Part shown: in pieces, positions 8,981-16,738 of the stretch
Position numbering within the stretch: position 1 is the first letter of the stretch
How the letters are laid out: each line of letters begins with the position of its first letter
Assembly: GCA_029167225.1 (NCBI GenBank)
Contig: JARFNK010000006.1
Location: forward strand, 186,001 to 250,000
Source: Sphingobium arseniciresistens
GTDB lineage: Bacteria; Pseudomonadota; Alphaproteobacteria; Sphingomonadales; Sphingomonadaceae
Direction: 5' to 3'
DNA: 64,000 bases
Program-made: the position numbers and the translations under genes
The notes under the pieces: model-generated
Databases searched by the model: none
What the model was told of the DNA's origin: nothing
The model's input: the letters and a program-made list of their open reading frames with translations, nothing else

Positions 8981-9517
8981 ATGCGGGCAAGCGAGGATCA
9001 GCTCAGGATATGGATGATCGGCGGCCTTGATGGGGACGCCGATGCCCATGCCGCATTGCTCGGCGCGCTTGTCCCACTGCTGCGATCCTTTTTCGGGCGC
9101 CGCCTTCGCGGTGCCGAAGCCGATGTCGAGGATCTCGTGCAGGAAACATTGATGGCCATCCATATCCGCCGAGGAACCTATGATCGGACCCGGCCCTTCG
9201 TCGCCTGGGCCTATGCGGTTGCACGCTACAAGATGATCGACCAGTTCCGCCGGACCCGGCAGACCGTGCCTATGGAAGGTCTTGATGAAATTTTGGTCGC
9301 CGAAGGATTCGAGGACGCATGCGCCGCGCGCATGGATATCGAACGATTGCTGGGTGGGCTTTCGCTCAAGCAGGCACGGGCCATCCGCGCGACGAAGATC
9401 GATGGCCTCAGCACAGCCGAAGCCGCCAAGGCCGGAGGCCTCAGCGAGACGGACGTCAAGGTGTCGGTCCATCGCGGCTTGAAGGCCCTGGCCGCGCGAT
9501 TGAAGGGAGACGGCTGA
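8981..9517 (+). CDS. sigF: ECF RNA polymerase sigma factor, SigF type
   Basis: The protein has 178 aa. Region 2 carries [23 protein letters not shown] (about 50-72) and [19 protein letters not shown] (about 76-95). Region 4 has [29 protein letters not shown]. The ATG at 8981 is used because the SigF-like promoter ends at 8961 and GGGAG lies just upstream; longer in-frame starts would lie upstream of that promoter. The stop overlaps the start of the NrsF-type gene (TGATG). In Caulobacter the orthologous SigF-NrsF pair controls bufferin operons in response to heavy metals, and the same gene set is present here. Confidence 0.92.
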   Translation: MRASEDQLRIWMIGGLDGDADAHAALLGALVPLLRSFFGRRLRGAEADVEDLVQETLMAIHIRRGTYDRTRPFVAWAYAVARYKMIDQFRRTRQTVPMEGLDEILVAEGFEDACAARMDIERLLGGLSLKQARAIRATKIDGLSTAEAAKAGGLSETDVKVSVHRGLKALAARLKGDG

Positions 9518-10158
9518 TGCAGACCGACGACCTCATCCGATCGCTCGCGGGCCATGTTGCGCCGGTTTCGCGCCATCAGGTGGAGCGCCGCGTCGCGCTG
9601 GGCATAGGGGGGGGCGCCGTCGTCACGCTGGCGGCGATTACCCTGGCATTGGGCTTCCGGCCGGATCTCGGCGCGGCGATGCACGGCTTTTCCTTCTGGA
9701 TGAAGTCCCTCTACACGATGTCGCTGGCGATCGGCGCGATTGCCGCAACGGTGCATCTGTCGCGGCCCGATGCGACGCGCGCGCGGTGGCTGTGGCTCCT
9801 GGCCATTCCGCTGGGGCTGCTGGCCTGCATGGCGGCGGGCGAACTGTTCCACACGCCGATGGATGGATGGATGCCCCTTTGGCTGGGCGGGAGCTGGACG
9901 ATATGCTCGATGCTGATCGCTGGGCTTTCCGTGCCGATCTTCATCGGCCTGCTGTGGGCTTTCCGCCAACTGGCGCCCACGCGACTGCGGCTCGCCGGTG
10001 CAGCCGCGGGCCTGGCTTCGGGCGGCTGCGCCGCGACGCTCTACGGTCTGCATTGCCCAGAGGCATCGGCGATGTTCGTGCTCACCTGGTACACGCTGGG
10101 CATGGGCCTTGCGACGCTCGCCGGAGCTTTTTTCGGGCCGCGCCTCCTGCGTTGGTAG
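9517..10158 (+). CDS. nrsF: NrsF-type (DUF1109) membrane anti-sigma factor
   Basis: The protein has 213 aa. It has a short cytoplasmic N-terminus (QTDDLIRSLAGHVAPV) that should hold the sigma factor, then six hydrophobic helices typical of DUF1109. Two cysteines lie in the GGCAATLYGLHCPE segment (about residues 169-182), corresponding to the pair that NrsF proteins need for metal sensing. It is coupled to the sigma gene by TGATG and followed by the bufA2 promoter. Confidence 0.9.
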   Translation: MQTDDLIRSLAGHVAPVSRHQVERRVALGIGGGAVVTLAAITLALGFRPDLGAAMHGFSFWMKSLYTMSLAIGAIAATVHLSRPDATRARWLWLLAIPLGLLACMAAGELFHTPMDGWMPLWLGGSWTICSMLIAGLSVPIFIGLLWAFRQLAPTRLRLAGAAAGLASGGCAATLYGLHCPEASAMFVLTWYTLGMGLATLAGAFFGPRLLRW

Positions 10159-10165
10159 TGGCTGT

Positions 10166-10191
10166 GTAACCATCGGATGACGCCCCGCGAA
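10166..10191 (+). promoter_or_regulatory. SigF-type ECF promoter of the bufA2-bufB-bufC operon
   Basis: GTAACC (10166-10171), 16 nt, CGAA (10188-10191), beginning 8 bp after the nrsF stop codon. It is identical in both elements to the sigma gene promoter. Confidence 0.82.
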
Positions 10192-10233
10192 GAACCTTTG
10201 CCATCCCGGCAAATCGTCTTTCGGAGAGTATCC

Positions 10234-10506
10234 ATGATCACCCTCAAGTCCGGCGTCAGCATCGCCACCACCGCCGCCCTGCTCGCCATCGCCAGCGTTG
10301 CTGCCTCCAGTTCCGCCGTCGCCGCCGACGGTGCCAAGACTGTCCATTGCTATGGCGTCAACAGCTGCAAGGGTACGTCCGACTGCAAGACCGCCAAGAA
10401 CGATTGCAAGGGCATGAACAGCTGCAAGGGCCAGGGCTTCAAGGAAATGTCCGAGAAGAAGTGCGCCGCCGCCGGTGGTAGCCTGACCGCGCCTGCCGGC
10501 CAGTAA
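10234..10506 (+). CDS. BufA2-type bufferin precursor, Cys-rich
   Basis: The protein has 90 aa. A signal peptide (about residues 1-31) precedes a Lys/Cys-rich mature part with six cysteines (39, 45, 51, 58, 64 and 77) in repeated CKG/CKT units: VNSCKGTSDCKTAKNDCKG and then MNSCKGQGFKEMSEKKC. This is the second known bufferin precursor class, distinct from the DUF2282 type at 8485. GGAGAG precedes the ATG at 10234. BufB is expected to oxidise some cysteines to 5-thiooxazoles that chelate copper in the periplasm. A strong hairpin separates it from bufB. Confidence 0.92.
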   Translation: MITLKSGVSIATTAALLAIASVAASSSAVAADGAKTVHCYGVNSCKGTSDCKTAKNDCKGMNSCKGQGFKEMSEKKCAAAGGSLTAPAGQ

Positions 10507-10552
10507 GCTCGTCTTCGCGCTCGGTCCTCCCCCACATGTCGAGCGCGATTTA

Positions 10553-10585
10553 GGGGCCCGGCCCTGCAACCCCTGGCCGGGCCCC
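10553..10585 (+). terminator. Intercistronic hairpin between bufA2 and bufB
   Basis: Perfect 11-bp inverted repeat GGGGCCCGGCC (10553-10563) and GGCCGGGCCCC (10575-10585) with an 11-nt loop, in the 99-bp gap between bufA2 and bufB. There is no run of U after it, so partial termination or mRNA 3'-end protection is more likely than full termination. Confidence 0.65.
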
Positions 10586-10605
10586 ATCCTTGCTGGAGCT
10601 ATCCC

Positions 10606-11448
10606 ATGACCGGCACGTCCATCGCCCCTTTCCAGGGTTTCGGCCTTGGCCTTCGCACCCCGCATTATCAGGATTTCCTGACCAGCGACGTGCCAGTGGA
10701 CTTCGTCGAGGTGATCTCCGAGAATTTCATGATCGATGGCGGCAAGCCCCGCCATGTCCTCGACCAGATCCGCGAGCGACATCCCGTCGCGCTACACGGT
10801 GTATCGATGTCGCTGGGGTCTGCCGATGGGCTCGACCGCGACTATCTCTCGCGCTTGAAGATGCTGGCCGACCATATCGATCCGCTGTTCATATCCGACC
10901 ATCTGTGCTGGACCCGGATCGAGGGGTTCAATTCGCACGACCTGCTGCCGCTGCCCTATACGGAGGACGTGCTGGCGCTGGTCTGCGCGAACATCGCCAT
11001 CGCGCAGGATGTGTTGCAGCGCCCGATGTTGATCGAGAACCCCTCCACCTATCTGCAATTTACCGCAGACAGCATGACCGAATGGCAGTTCCTGGACGCT
11101 ATGTGCAAGGCAACGGGCTGCTCGCTGCTGCTCGACGTCAACAATATCTATGTCAGCGCCATCAATCATGGCTTCGATCCGATCGCCTATCTCGACGGGG
11201 TGCCGGCCGACCGGGTGCGGCAGATCCATCTGGCCGGACACAGCCAGGGGCGCGAGCGCATCATTGACACGCATGACCGGCCAGTGCCGCCGCCGGTCTG
11301 GGCGCTCTATGCCGAGGCGTGCGGCCGGGTCGGGCCCACCGCTACCATGATCGAACGCGACGACGACATTCCGCCGCTGGCCGAACTGCTGGCCGAACTG
11401 GACGTCGCCCGCGCGATCGCCGCCGGTGACAGGAGAGAGGCGGCATGA
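10606..11448 (+). CDS. bufB: BufB, DUF692 multinuclear iron oxygenase (MNIO)
   Basis: The protein has 280 aa. It has the TIM-barrel fold of DUF692 with the metal-binding pattern: [11 protein letters not shown] (Glu), [14 protein letters not shown] (His), FISDHLCW (Asp-His), MLIENPSTY (Glu), [16 protein letters not shown] (Asp, Asn, His) and IHLAGH (His). MNIOs use mixed-valent iron to oxidise cysteine side chains in ribosomal peptides. The gene overlaps bufC by 4 nt (ATGA). One enzyme probably serves both precursors in this locus. Confidence 0.95.
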   Translation: MTGTSIAPFQGFGLGLRTPHYQDFLTSDVPVDFVEVISENFMIDGGKPRHVLDQIRERHPVALHGVSMSLGSADGLDRDYLSRLKMLADHIDPLFISDHLCWTRIEGFNSHDLLPLPYTEDVLALVCANIAIAQDVLQRPMLIENPSTYLQFTADSMTEWQFLDAMCKATGCSLLLDVNNIYVSAINHGFDPIAYLDGVPADRVRQIHLAGHSQGRERIIDTHDRPVPPPVWALYAEACGRVGPTATMIERDDDIPPLAELLAELDVARAIAAGDRREAA

Positions 11449-12203
11449 GCCTCATCGCCATGCAACGCGACTTTCGCGACTGGCTGACCGACCGGCCGGG
11501 ATCAATGATGCCCTGGGTGGGCGATGCTGAATCCGTCGGCCTCGCCATCTATCACAATGCTTATCGCGTGCAGCTGGCCGATTGTCTGCATGACATGTTC
11601 GAGAAGACGGCGCTCTGGCTGGGTGACGACGCGTTCATGGCGGCGGCTCGCATCCATATCGAAAGCACGCCGCCCAATGGATGGACGCTGGGCATCTATG
11701 GCGACGGGTTCGACCGGACGCTGGCCCGCCTCTATCCTGATGATCCCGAAATCGCCGAACTGGCCTGGCTGGATTGGAGCCTGAGCCGCGCGTTCGCGGG
11801 GGCGGATGCCACGCCCCTTGCGCCGGATGTGCTGGCGAGGGTGGATTGGGACAAGGCGGGCTTGGTGTTTGTGCCGACCCTGCTGACCGGCGCAGCTGCA
11901 ACCAATGCCGGCGCGATCTGGTCGGCACTGGCGGCTGAGGGCGATCCGCCCATGGGTGAACTGCTGCCGGAGCCCGGCACCATGCTGGTCTGGCGTCAGG
12001 GGTTCACGCCCTGCTTTCGCACGATCGAAACGGACGAAGCCCAAGCGCTTGGGTTTGTCTTGGCAGGTGCCAGCTTCAGTGCCTTGTGCGCCATGCTGGT
12101 CGAAATCCATGGCGAAGAAGCTGGCGTTGCCAATGCAGGCAGCCTGCTGGGGCAATGGATCGGCGAGGGGCTCATCACCGACATAATTGAGGGGCAGGGA
12201 TAA
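11445..12203 (+). CDS. bufC: BufC, DUF2063 partner of the MNIO
   Basis: The protein has 252 aa. The N-terminal DUF2063 helical domain is clear: [14 protein letters not shown], then [41 protein letters not shown], and [25 protein letters not shown]2063 proteins form a heterodimer with DUF692 enzymes and recruit the precursor. Translation is coupled to bufB through ATGA. The following 190 bp (12204-12396) contain no convincing gene. Confidence 0.92.
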   Translation: MSLIAMQRDFRDWLTDRPGSMMPWVGDAESVGLAIYHNAYRVQLADCLHDMFEKTALWLGDDAFMAAARIHIESTPPNGWTLGIYGDGFDRTLARLYPDDPEIAELAWLDWSLSRAFAGADATPLAPDVLARVDWDKAGLVFVPTLLTGAAATNAGAIWSALAAEGDPPMGELLPEPGTMLVWRQGFTPCFRTIETDEAQALGFVLAGASFSALCAMLVEIHGEEAGVANAGSLLGQWIGEGLITDIIEGQG

Positions 12204-12396
12204 ACGCAGCGCCAAAAACGGCTGTAACCGGGACCGCCCCGGAAACGTCCCATGCAACGATCGCAGCTTCCCCCTTTTGCCCGTCCCACCGATCTGTCGG
12301 TTCGTGTCGCCGCCGTGCCATCAAGCCCGCCAGGTCTGGAAGGGCTCCCGAACCCTGCGCACCGCCGAACCTCGGGGCATTTTATGAGTGCACGAC

Positions 12397-12780
12397 CTAC
12401 TTTCGCAAGGCTTGCTGCCGCTCCTTACGCGCTGTTACCAGCAATTCGCGCACGGCGGGCTCTTTGATCTGTTCTAGCTGGGTGAGCGAGATATGTCGCA
12501 TCGCTTTGCCCGTGCCGCGAAGCTTGTCAGCCGGATCGTCCAGGTCAGCGCCTCGATAGAAAGCCAGGTTCACATGATCCTTATAGGGTAGGGCACAGGC
12601 ATAGGCCTCACTCATCTTCTTCGGCCCCCAACCCCAACTCACCGCTCGATCGCCTGGCCGGGCGACCTCAACAAGGTCGGGATGCAGTTCGAAAACCAAG
12701 GCGCGCAGCGCGCGCATCAAGGCATCGTGCTGGGGTTCCAGCGCGACGATCTGTTCGAACGTGTCGATCGCGTCTGCCAT
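12397..12780 (-). CDS. DUF1801 domain protein
   Basis: The protein has 127 aa from the ATG at 12780. It has the compact DUF1801 (YdhG-like) pattern: MRALRALVFELHPDLVEVARPGDRAVSWGWGPKKMSEAYACALPYKDHVNLAFYRGADLDDP, then GTGKAMRHISL and a basic C-terminus. Function is unknown; the fold resembles frataxin-like small proteins. It converges on the bufferin operon, and I see no functional link. Confidence 0.75.
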   Translation of the reverse strand: MADAIDTFEQIVALEPQHDALMRALRALVFELHPDLVEVARPGDRAVSWGWGPKKMSEAYACALPYKDHVNLAFYRGADLDDPADKLRGTGKAMRHISLTQLEQIKEPAVRELLVTARKERQQALRK

Positions 12781-12793
12781 GCGTGACAAATGC

Positions 12794-13054
12794 CTAGCTT
12801 TTGCCGCGTCGGCAACCGGTCCCGAGTTCCGCCCTATCGGACGGCTGGTTTTGCCCACACCTGCCCGTTACGTCTTCTTCGATCCAACAGCCGTAGGGAT
12901 ATTGCACGAAAATTTCCTTCTCCTGCTTAGCCCGACATCTGACGATCGCGCCGATCAATATGCCCGACCCGATCACGGCAACGTTCGTGGCGAAAAAGGC
13001 AGTCGAATCCATCCAATACGCTTGGTTTTCGGGCTGATAGCAGAGAGCCAGCAT
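12794..13054 (-). CDS. Possible small membrane protein, weak
   Basis: This 86-codon frame fills most of the 314-bp gap between 12780 and 13095. One hydrophobic stretch (FFATNVAVIGSGILIGAIV) could span the membrane, followed by a charged tail with four Cys. Third-position GC is moderately high but there is no clear ribosome-binding site, and I recognise no family. It may be spurious. Confidence 0.25.
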   Translation of the reverse strand: MLALCYQPENQAYWMDSTAFFATNVAVIGSGILIGAIVRCRAKQEKEIFVQYPYGCWIEEDVTGRCGQNQPSDRAELGTGCRRGKS

Positions 13055-13094
13055 CGAGATCGGCAGGTCGACCCGGTGCCGACAGGAGGTATGG

Positions 13095-13820
13095 GTGGCG
13101 ACGCTGTTGAAACGCGGTCCAACGCGCCTTACCGACGAACGTCGGTTCTTTGCAGTGATGGCAGCCGTTATCGCTTTGGCTACATTCGTCGGCTTCGCAC
13201 CGAGCTACTATCTCGCGCCGATCATCGGCGCCCGGCCGCTGTCTACATTGCTGCATATCCACGGCTTGGCCTTCACAGGCTGGATCATCCTCTACGTGGC
13301 GCAAACCGGGCTGATCGCCGCCGGTCGCACCGACATTCACAAAGTGGTTGGCCCGATTGCCGTTGCGTTGGCTGCGGCGATGGTGCCGCTGGGCGTCGTG
13401 ACGGCGATAGTGACCAAGCACGTTGCCGCGACGAAACAGCTGCCGCCGCTAGGGCCGCCCCTGATCTTTCCGCTCGGCGCGATCTTCACTTTTGCGGTGC
13501 TGGTCGGCGGCGCCGTTGCGCTGCGCAAGCGCGCGGCTTGGCACAAGCGATTGATGCTGCTTGGCACCGCCGCGATCCTGACCACGCCGCTTGCGCGGAT
13601 CACCCGCTTTACGCATCTCGGCCTTGCTCCGCCCATCGGCGGCATTGCCCTGACAGACATCCTTCTTGCCGCGCTGGTGATTTACGATGTGCGATCGCGT
13701 GGCAAGCTGCACCCCGCGACGCTCTGGGGCGGCGGCTTCTTCGTCGCGACACAGGCGCTTCGCATTCTCCTCAACGCCACGCCAGCTTGGCAGACGCTCG
13801 CGAAGGGGCTGACCGGCTAG
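13095..13820 (+). CDS. Six-helix membrane protein, DUF2306-like
   Basis: The protein has 241 aa from a GTG start with a full AGGAGGT ribosome-binding site 5 nt upstream; the ATG at 13091 is out of frame. Six or seven hydrophobic helices carry His residues at their ends: TLLHIHGLAFTGWIILYVAQTGLIAAGRTDIHKVVG, then AAWHKRLMLLGTAAILTTPLARITRF. This pattern is common in small uncharacterised membrane proteins that may bind heme. It is followed by the metallo-beta-lactamase gene. Function is unknown. Confidence 0.7.
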   Translation: MATLLKRGPTRLTDERRFFAVMAAVIALATFVGFAPSYYLAPIIGARPLSTLLHIHGLAFTGWIILYVAQTGLIAAGRTDIHKVVGPIAVALAAAMVPLGVVTAIVTKHVAATKQLPPLGPPLIFPLGAIFTFAVLVGGAVALRKRAAWHKRLMLLGTAAILTTPLARITRFTHLGLAPPIGGIALTDILLAALVIYDVRSRGKLHPATLWGGGFFVATQALRILLNATPAWQTLAKGLTG

Positions 13821-13882
13821 TTCATGACGGTCGATCGTAGGAAACTGCAATGCGCGCAGCCCCGAGCCCTTGGAGAGAAACA

Positions 13883-14953
13883 ATGGAACTGAACCGCCGT
13901 GCCCTTCTCGCGCTTGCAGGTGCCTCGCTTGTCCAGGCGCCGCGACTCTGGGCGGCCGACACCCCCGCCGTTCCCACGATCGATCGACTCCAACTGACCG
14001 TGTTGATCGACAGCACGACAAGCGTCTTCTCGCCGCCGATTGCACGACCGGATTTCCGGGCCGTGCCGCCGCCCATCACCGTTGATTATCACACGGCCTT
14101 TGCCGGCCAATGGGGATATTCGCTGTTGGCCAGGTCGGCGGTCGCCGGCGCGGCGCGAACGACCCTGATCGATTTCGGCTACACCGCAGATGCTTTGCTC
14201 AACAACATGATGTTGCTCGGCGTGGAGCCCGGCACGATCGACGCCATGGTGCTGAGCCATGGCCATTATGACCATTTCGGCGGTCTTGTCGGTTTGCTTG
14301 CGACGGGAAAGATTCAGCGGGGCACGCCCTTGTTCGTGGGGGGCGAGGAGGCTTTCTGTGCGCGGGTTCGCGGCACCGATCCCGAAGGGCCCTCTTTTGG
14401 AGCGATCGACCGGCCATCGATTTATAAGGCGGGGATCGAACTCATCGTCTCAGATGCTTCGCGGATCGTCGGCGGCCAAGGTTTTACCTCAGGCTCGATC
14501 CCGCTTCTGTCGCCCGAGCGGCCGCGTGTACCTACCGGAATGTTTCCCGGCAAGGCATGCGACCGTAATTTGCTCGACGCCGTGAAACGCGACAAGGATT
14601 TCGTCGTGGATGATGCCGGGCACGAACTGGGCACGGCGTTCAACGTCGCCGGCCGCGGACTGGTCGTGGTCGGATCGTGTAGCCACCGCGGTATCATAAA
14701 TACCGTTCGGCGGGCGCAGGCTGTTTCAGGTGTCGACAAGGTGCATGCGGTCGTCGGAGGTTTCCATCTCGTTGCCCCGCAGACGCGCGAGCAGGCGATG
14801 GAAACCCTGTCCCTGATGCAAAATATCAACCCGGACTACATCATTCCGGGACACTGCACGGGTGAGACTTTCATCGCAGCGGCGTTGGCGGTTATGCCCG
14901 AAAAGGTGATCCGGTCGACTGTTGGAACCAGCTATTTCTTTGGTCAAGCGTGA
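13883..14953 (+). CDS. Exported metallo-beta-lactamase-fold hydrolase
   Basis: The protein has 356 aa. GGAGAG precedes the ATG at 13883. The N-terminus (MELNRRALLALAGASLVQAP) looks like a Tat or Sec signal with Ala cleavage near residue 32. The zinc motif H126GHYDHFGG carries His126, His128, Asp130 and His131. Further metal residues are in VVGSCSHRGIINTVR and IPGHCTGE. This architecture belongs to the subgroup annotated as dihydropterin-ribofuranosyl aminobenzene phosphate synthase-like, but an exported protein is more likely a general hydrolase. The real substrate is unknown. Confidence 0.8.
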   Translation: MELNRRALLALAGASLVQAPRLWAADTPAVPTIDRLQLTVLIDSTTSVFSPPIARPDFRAVPPPITVDYHTAFAGQWGYSLLARSAVAGAARTTLIDFGYTADALLNNMMLLGVEPGTIDAMVLSHGHYDHFGGLVGLLATGKIQRGTPLFVGGEEAFCARVRGTDPEGPSFGAIDRPSIYKAGIELIVSDASRIVGGQGFTSGSIPLLSPERPRVPTGMFPGKACDRNLLDAVKRDKDFVVDDAGHELGTAFNVAGRGLVVVGSCSHRGIINTVRRAQAVSGVDKVHAVVGGFHLVAPQTREQAMETLSLMQNINPDYIIPGHCTGETFIAAALAVMPEKVIRSTVGTSYFFGQA

Positions 14954-15147
14954 CGCCTTCTCGACCGGCGCCCCCGCCAATTGTGTTTGTTCGAAAAGGC
15001 AGCCGTCTCGGGTCGCGCCATGGCCGGCTACCACAGTTGAGCGCCGCCGAAGGGGCGTTGGCACGGCTCGTCCTGTGTATTCTACCGGCTCGATCAGTAG
15101 ATCGAGCATCAACGCAGTTTACATAGTCATGGTCAAGGGAGGATTGG

Positions 15148-15801
15148 ATGGGACGAGTGAGGGTGGCTGCGTTCAGCCTGTCGCTGGACGGGTTCGGCGC
15201 GGGGCCAGAACAGAGCTTGGAGAACCCACTTGGCAAGCGGGGACCAGAGCTGCATGGCTGGTTCGTCGGCACGAAGAGCTTCAAGGCCATGTTCGGCTCG
15301 GAGGGCGGTTCCGAAGGCACCGACAATGATTTTGCCCATCGCTCCATGGATGGCTTCGGTGCCTTCATCCTCGGGCGCAATATGTTTGCGCATTCGCGCG
15401 GGGACTGGACGGACGATGGCTGGAAGGGGTGGTGGGGCGAGAACCCGCCCTATCACGCCCCGACGTTCATTCTGACGCATTACCCGCGCGATCCGATCGT
15501 GATGGAGGGCGGTACGACCTTCCACTTCGTGACGGACGGCATCCACGCCGCGCTCGAACGCGCGCGCGAGGCCGCTGGCGATCTGGACGTGAAGATTGGC
15601 GGTGGCGTGTCCACGGTCCGGCAATATTTGCGCGCCGGTCTGATTGACGAGGCGCATTTCGCCTTCTCTCCCGTCATCCTGGGGCAGGGCGAGGCGATGT
15701 TCGAAGGCCTCGATCTCCCCGCACTGGGATATGGCGTGACGGGAAGTACCACTACCGAACGCGCCACCCACGTCGTGCTTGGCCGCGCTGGAGAGGCTTG
15801 A
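15148..15801 (+). CDS. Dihydrofolate reductase family (RibD C-terminal) protein
   Basis: The protein has 217 aa. AGGGAGGA precedes the ATG. The N-terminus VRVAAFSLSLDGFGAGPEQ is the usual start of RibD-C/YwjB-type reductases, followed by GAFILGRNMFAHSRG, PTFILTHYPRDP and DVKIGGGVSTVRQYLRAGLIDE with nucleotide-binding GGG. These are NADPH-dependent reductases with uncertain substrates. The stop overlaps the next ATG (TGATG), coupling it to the VOC protein. The 194 bp upstream of the start show no other gene. Confidence 0.85.
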   Translation: MGRVRVAAFSLSLDGFGAGPEQSLENPLGKRGPELHGWFVGTKSFKAMFGSEGGSEGTDNDFAHRSMDGFGAFILGRNMFAHSRGDWTDDGWKGWWGENPPYHAPTFILTHYPRDPIVMEGGTTFHFVTDGIHAALERAREAAGDLDVKIGGGVSTVRQYLRAGLIDEAHFAFSPVILGQGEAMFEGLDLPALGYGVTGSTTTERATHVVLGRAGEA

Positions 15802-16184
15802 TGAAAGTCACCGTTTCCATTGATGTCCCGTCCATCGAAGAAGGGCTTGCTTTCTTCGGCGATGTTTTCGGCTTTGTCGAAACGGCTCGCCCGCATCCGG
15901 GTTATGCGATGTTGCGCTGTGGCGAGGCCACCATCGGGCTCCTCGCCAAAGCGGCTGGCTCGTCGCCAGCCGTAGGAAGCCAAGATGTCCGTAGATATGA
16001 ACGGCATTGGACGCCTGTCCACGTCGATTTTCGGGTGGAGGATTTTGAAGCGATCTTGGAGCGAGCTTTGAAGAAGGGAGCAAAATCCGAGCAGGTGCAT
16101 CGCATAACGGGTTTTCCGCCCGTGGCATTCTGTAGCGACCCGTTTGGACATGGGTTCTGCATCGTTGGCGTGAACAATCTTTGA
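15801..16184 (+). CDS. VOC (glyoxalase/bleomycin-resistance fold) protein
   Basis: The protein has 127 aa. It has two beta-alpha-beta-beta-beta repeats: VTVSIDVPSIEEGLAFFGDVFGFVETARPHPGYAMLRCGEATIGLLA, then WTPVHVDFRVEDFEAILERALKKGAKSEQ ending with FCSDPFGHGFCIVGV. The start ATG overlaps the preceding stop by one base. It may be a small-molecule binding or isomerising protein; a specific reaction cannot be assigned. Confidence 0.82.
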   Translation: MKVTVSIDVPSIEEGLAFFGDVFGFVETARPHPGYAMLRCGEATIGLLAKAAGSSPAVGSQDVRRYERHWTPVHVDFRVEDFEAILERALKKGAKSEQVHRITGFPPVAFCSDPFGHGFCIVGVNNL

Positions 16185-16412
16185 AATGTCTTGGCACCGT
16201 CGGTGTCTCTCACTCGGCATTGCTGCCAGACCAGAAAGCTGAAGGTTTGCGATCGAGCATGAAAATCGCCGTCTGAATTGCCGGATCTTGCCGGACGCTC
16301 AGCGAGCCATTTTCATTGCTCAGGCTGAGACTATCCGCGATCCCGGCGGCCGTCGGCTAGGCCCAGTCACTTATGTCGACGTTTCCCGCAGTTGACTTAT
16401 TGCGGCGCCCAT

Positions 16413-16605
16413 TCAGCAATACAACCAACAGCGCCGACGATTCAGACGTCTGCTGCTGGCATCGCGGTCTGGAAGCATGGCCGGAACATCGCCTCGGGTA
16501 ATATCGGCCTGGATCATGAAATCTGGAAGCAGCGCGATCTCATTCCCCAGGCCGACGATCTCCCCATCGTCACCAAGGTCAACGCGGTGCCCGGCGCTGA
16601 CGCGT
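16413..16605 (-). pseudogene. Relic of a LysR regulator C-terminus
   Basis: In one minus-strand frame the text GLGNEIALLPDFMIQADI, followed by TRGDVPAMLPDRDASSRRLN, matches the effector-domain end of LysR proteins (usual form GLGIALLPDFMV...LVPLLPD...). Stops lie just upstream in that frame, and no helix-turn-helix region is found in 16605-16738. The rest of the 16185-16738 gap shows nothing else that I can support. Confidence 0.6.
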
Positions 16606-16738
16606 CATGACGCCGCGCGTTTTGGCGACGGGCCATCTGGATGGCATTGGGGGGGAGCCGGAAGCGGCAAGTTGAATATCGGGGGGCTGCGCTCCCCCCG
16701 ATGACAGTCATTGACCTTCCCACCGCGCCTGTTCGCAG

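Noticed and set aside
13850-13882. Upstream start for the metallo-beta-lactamase gene
   Set aside because: The ATG at 13883 has GGAGAG at good spacing and starts directly with the signal peptide.
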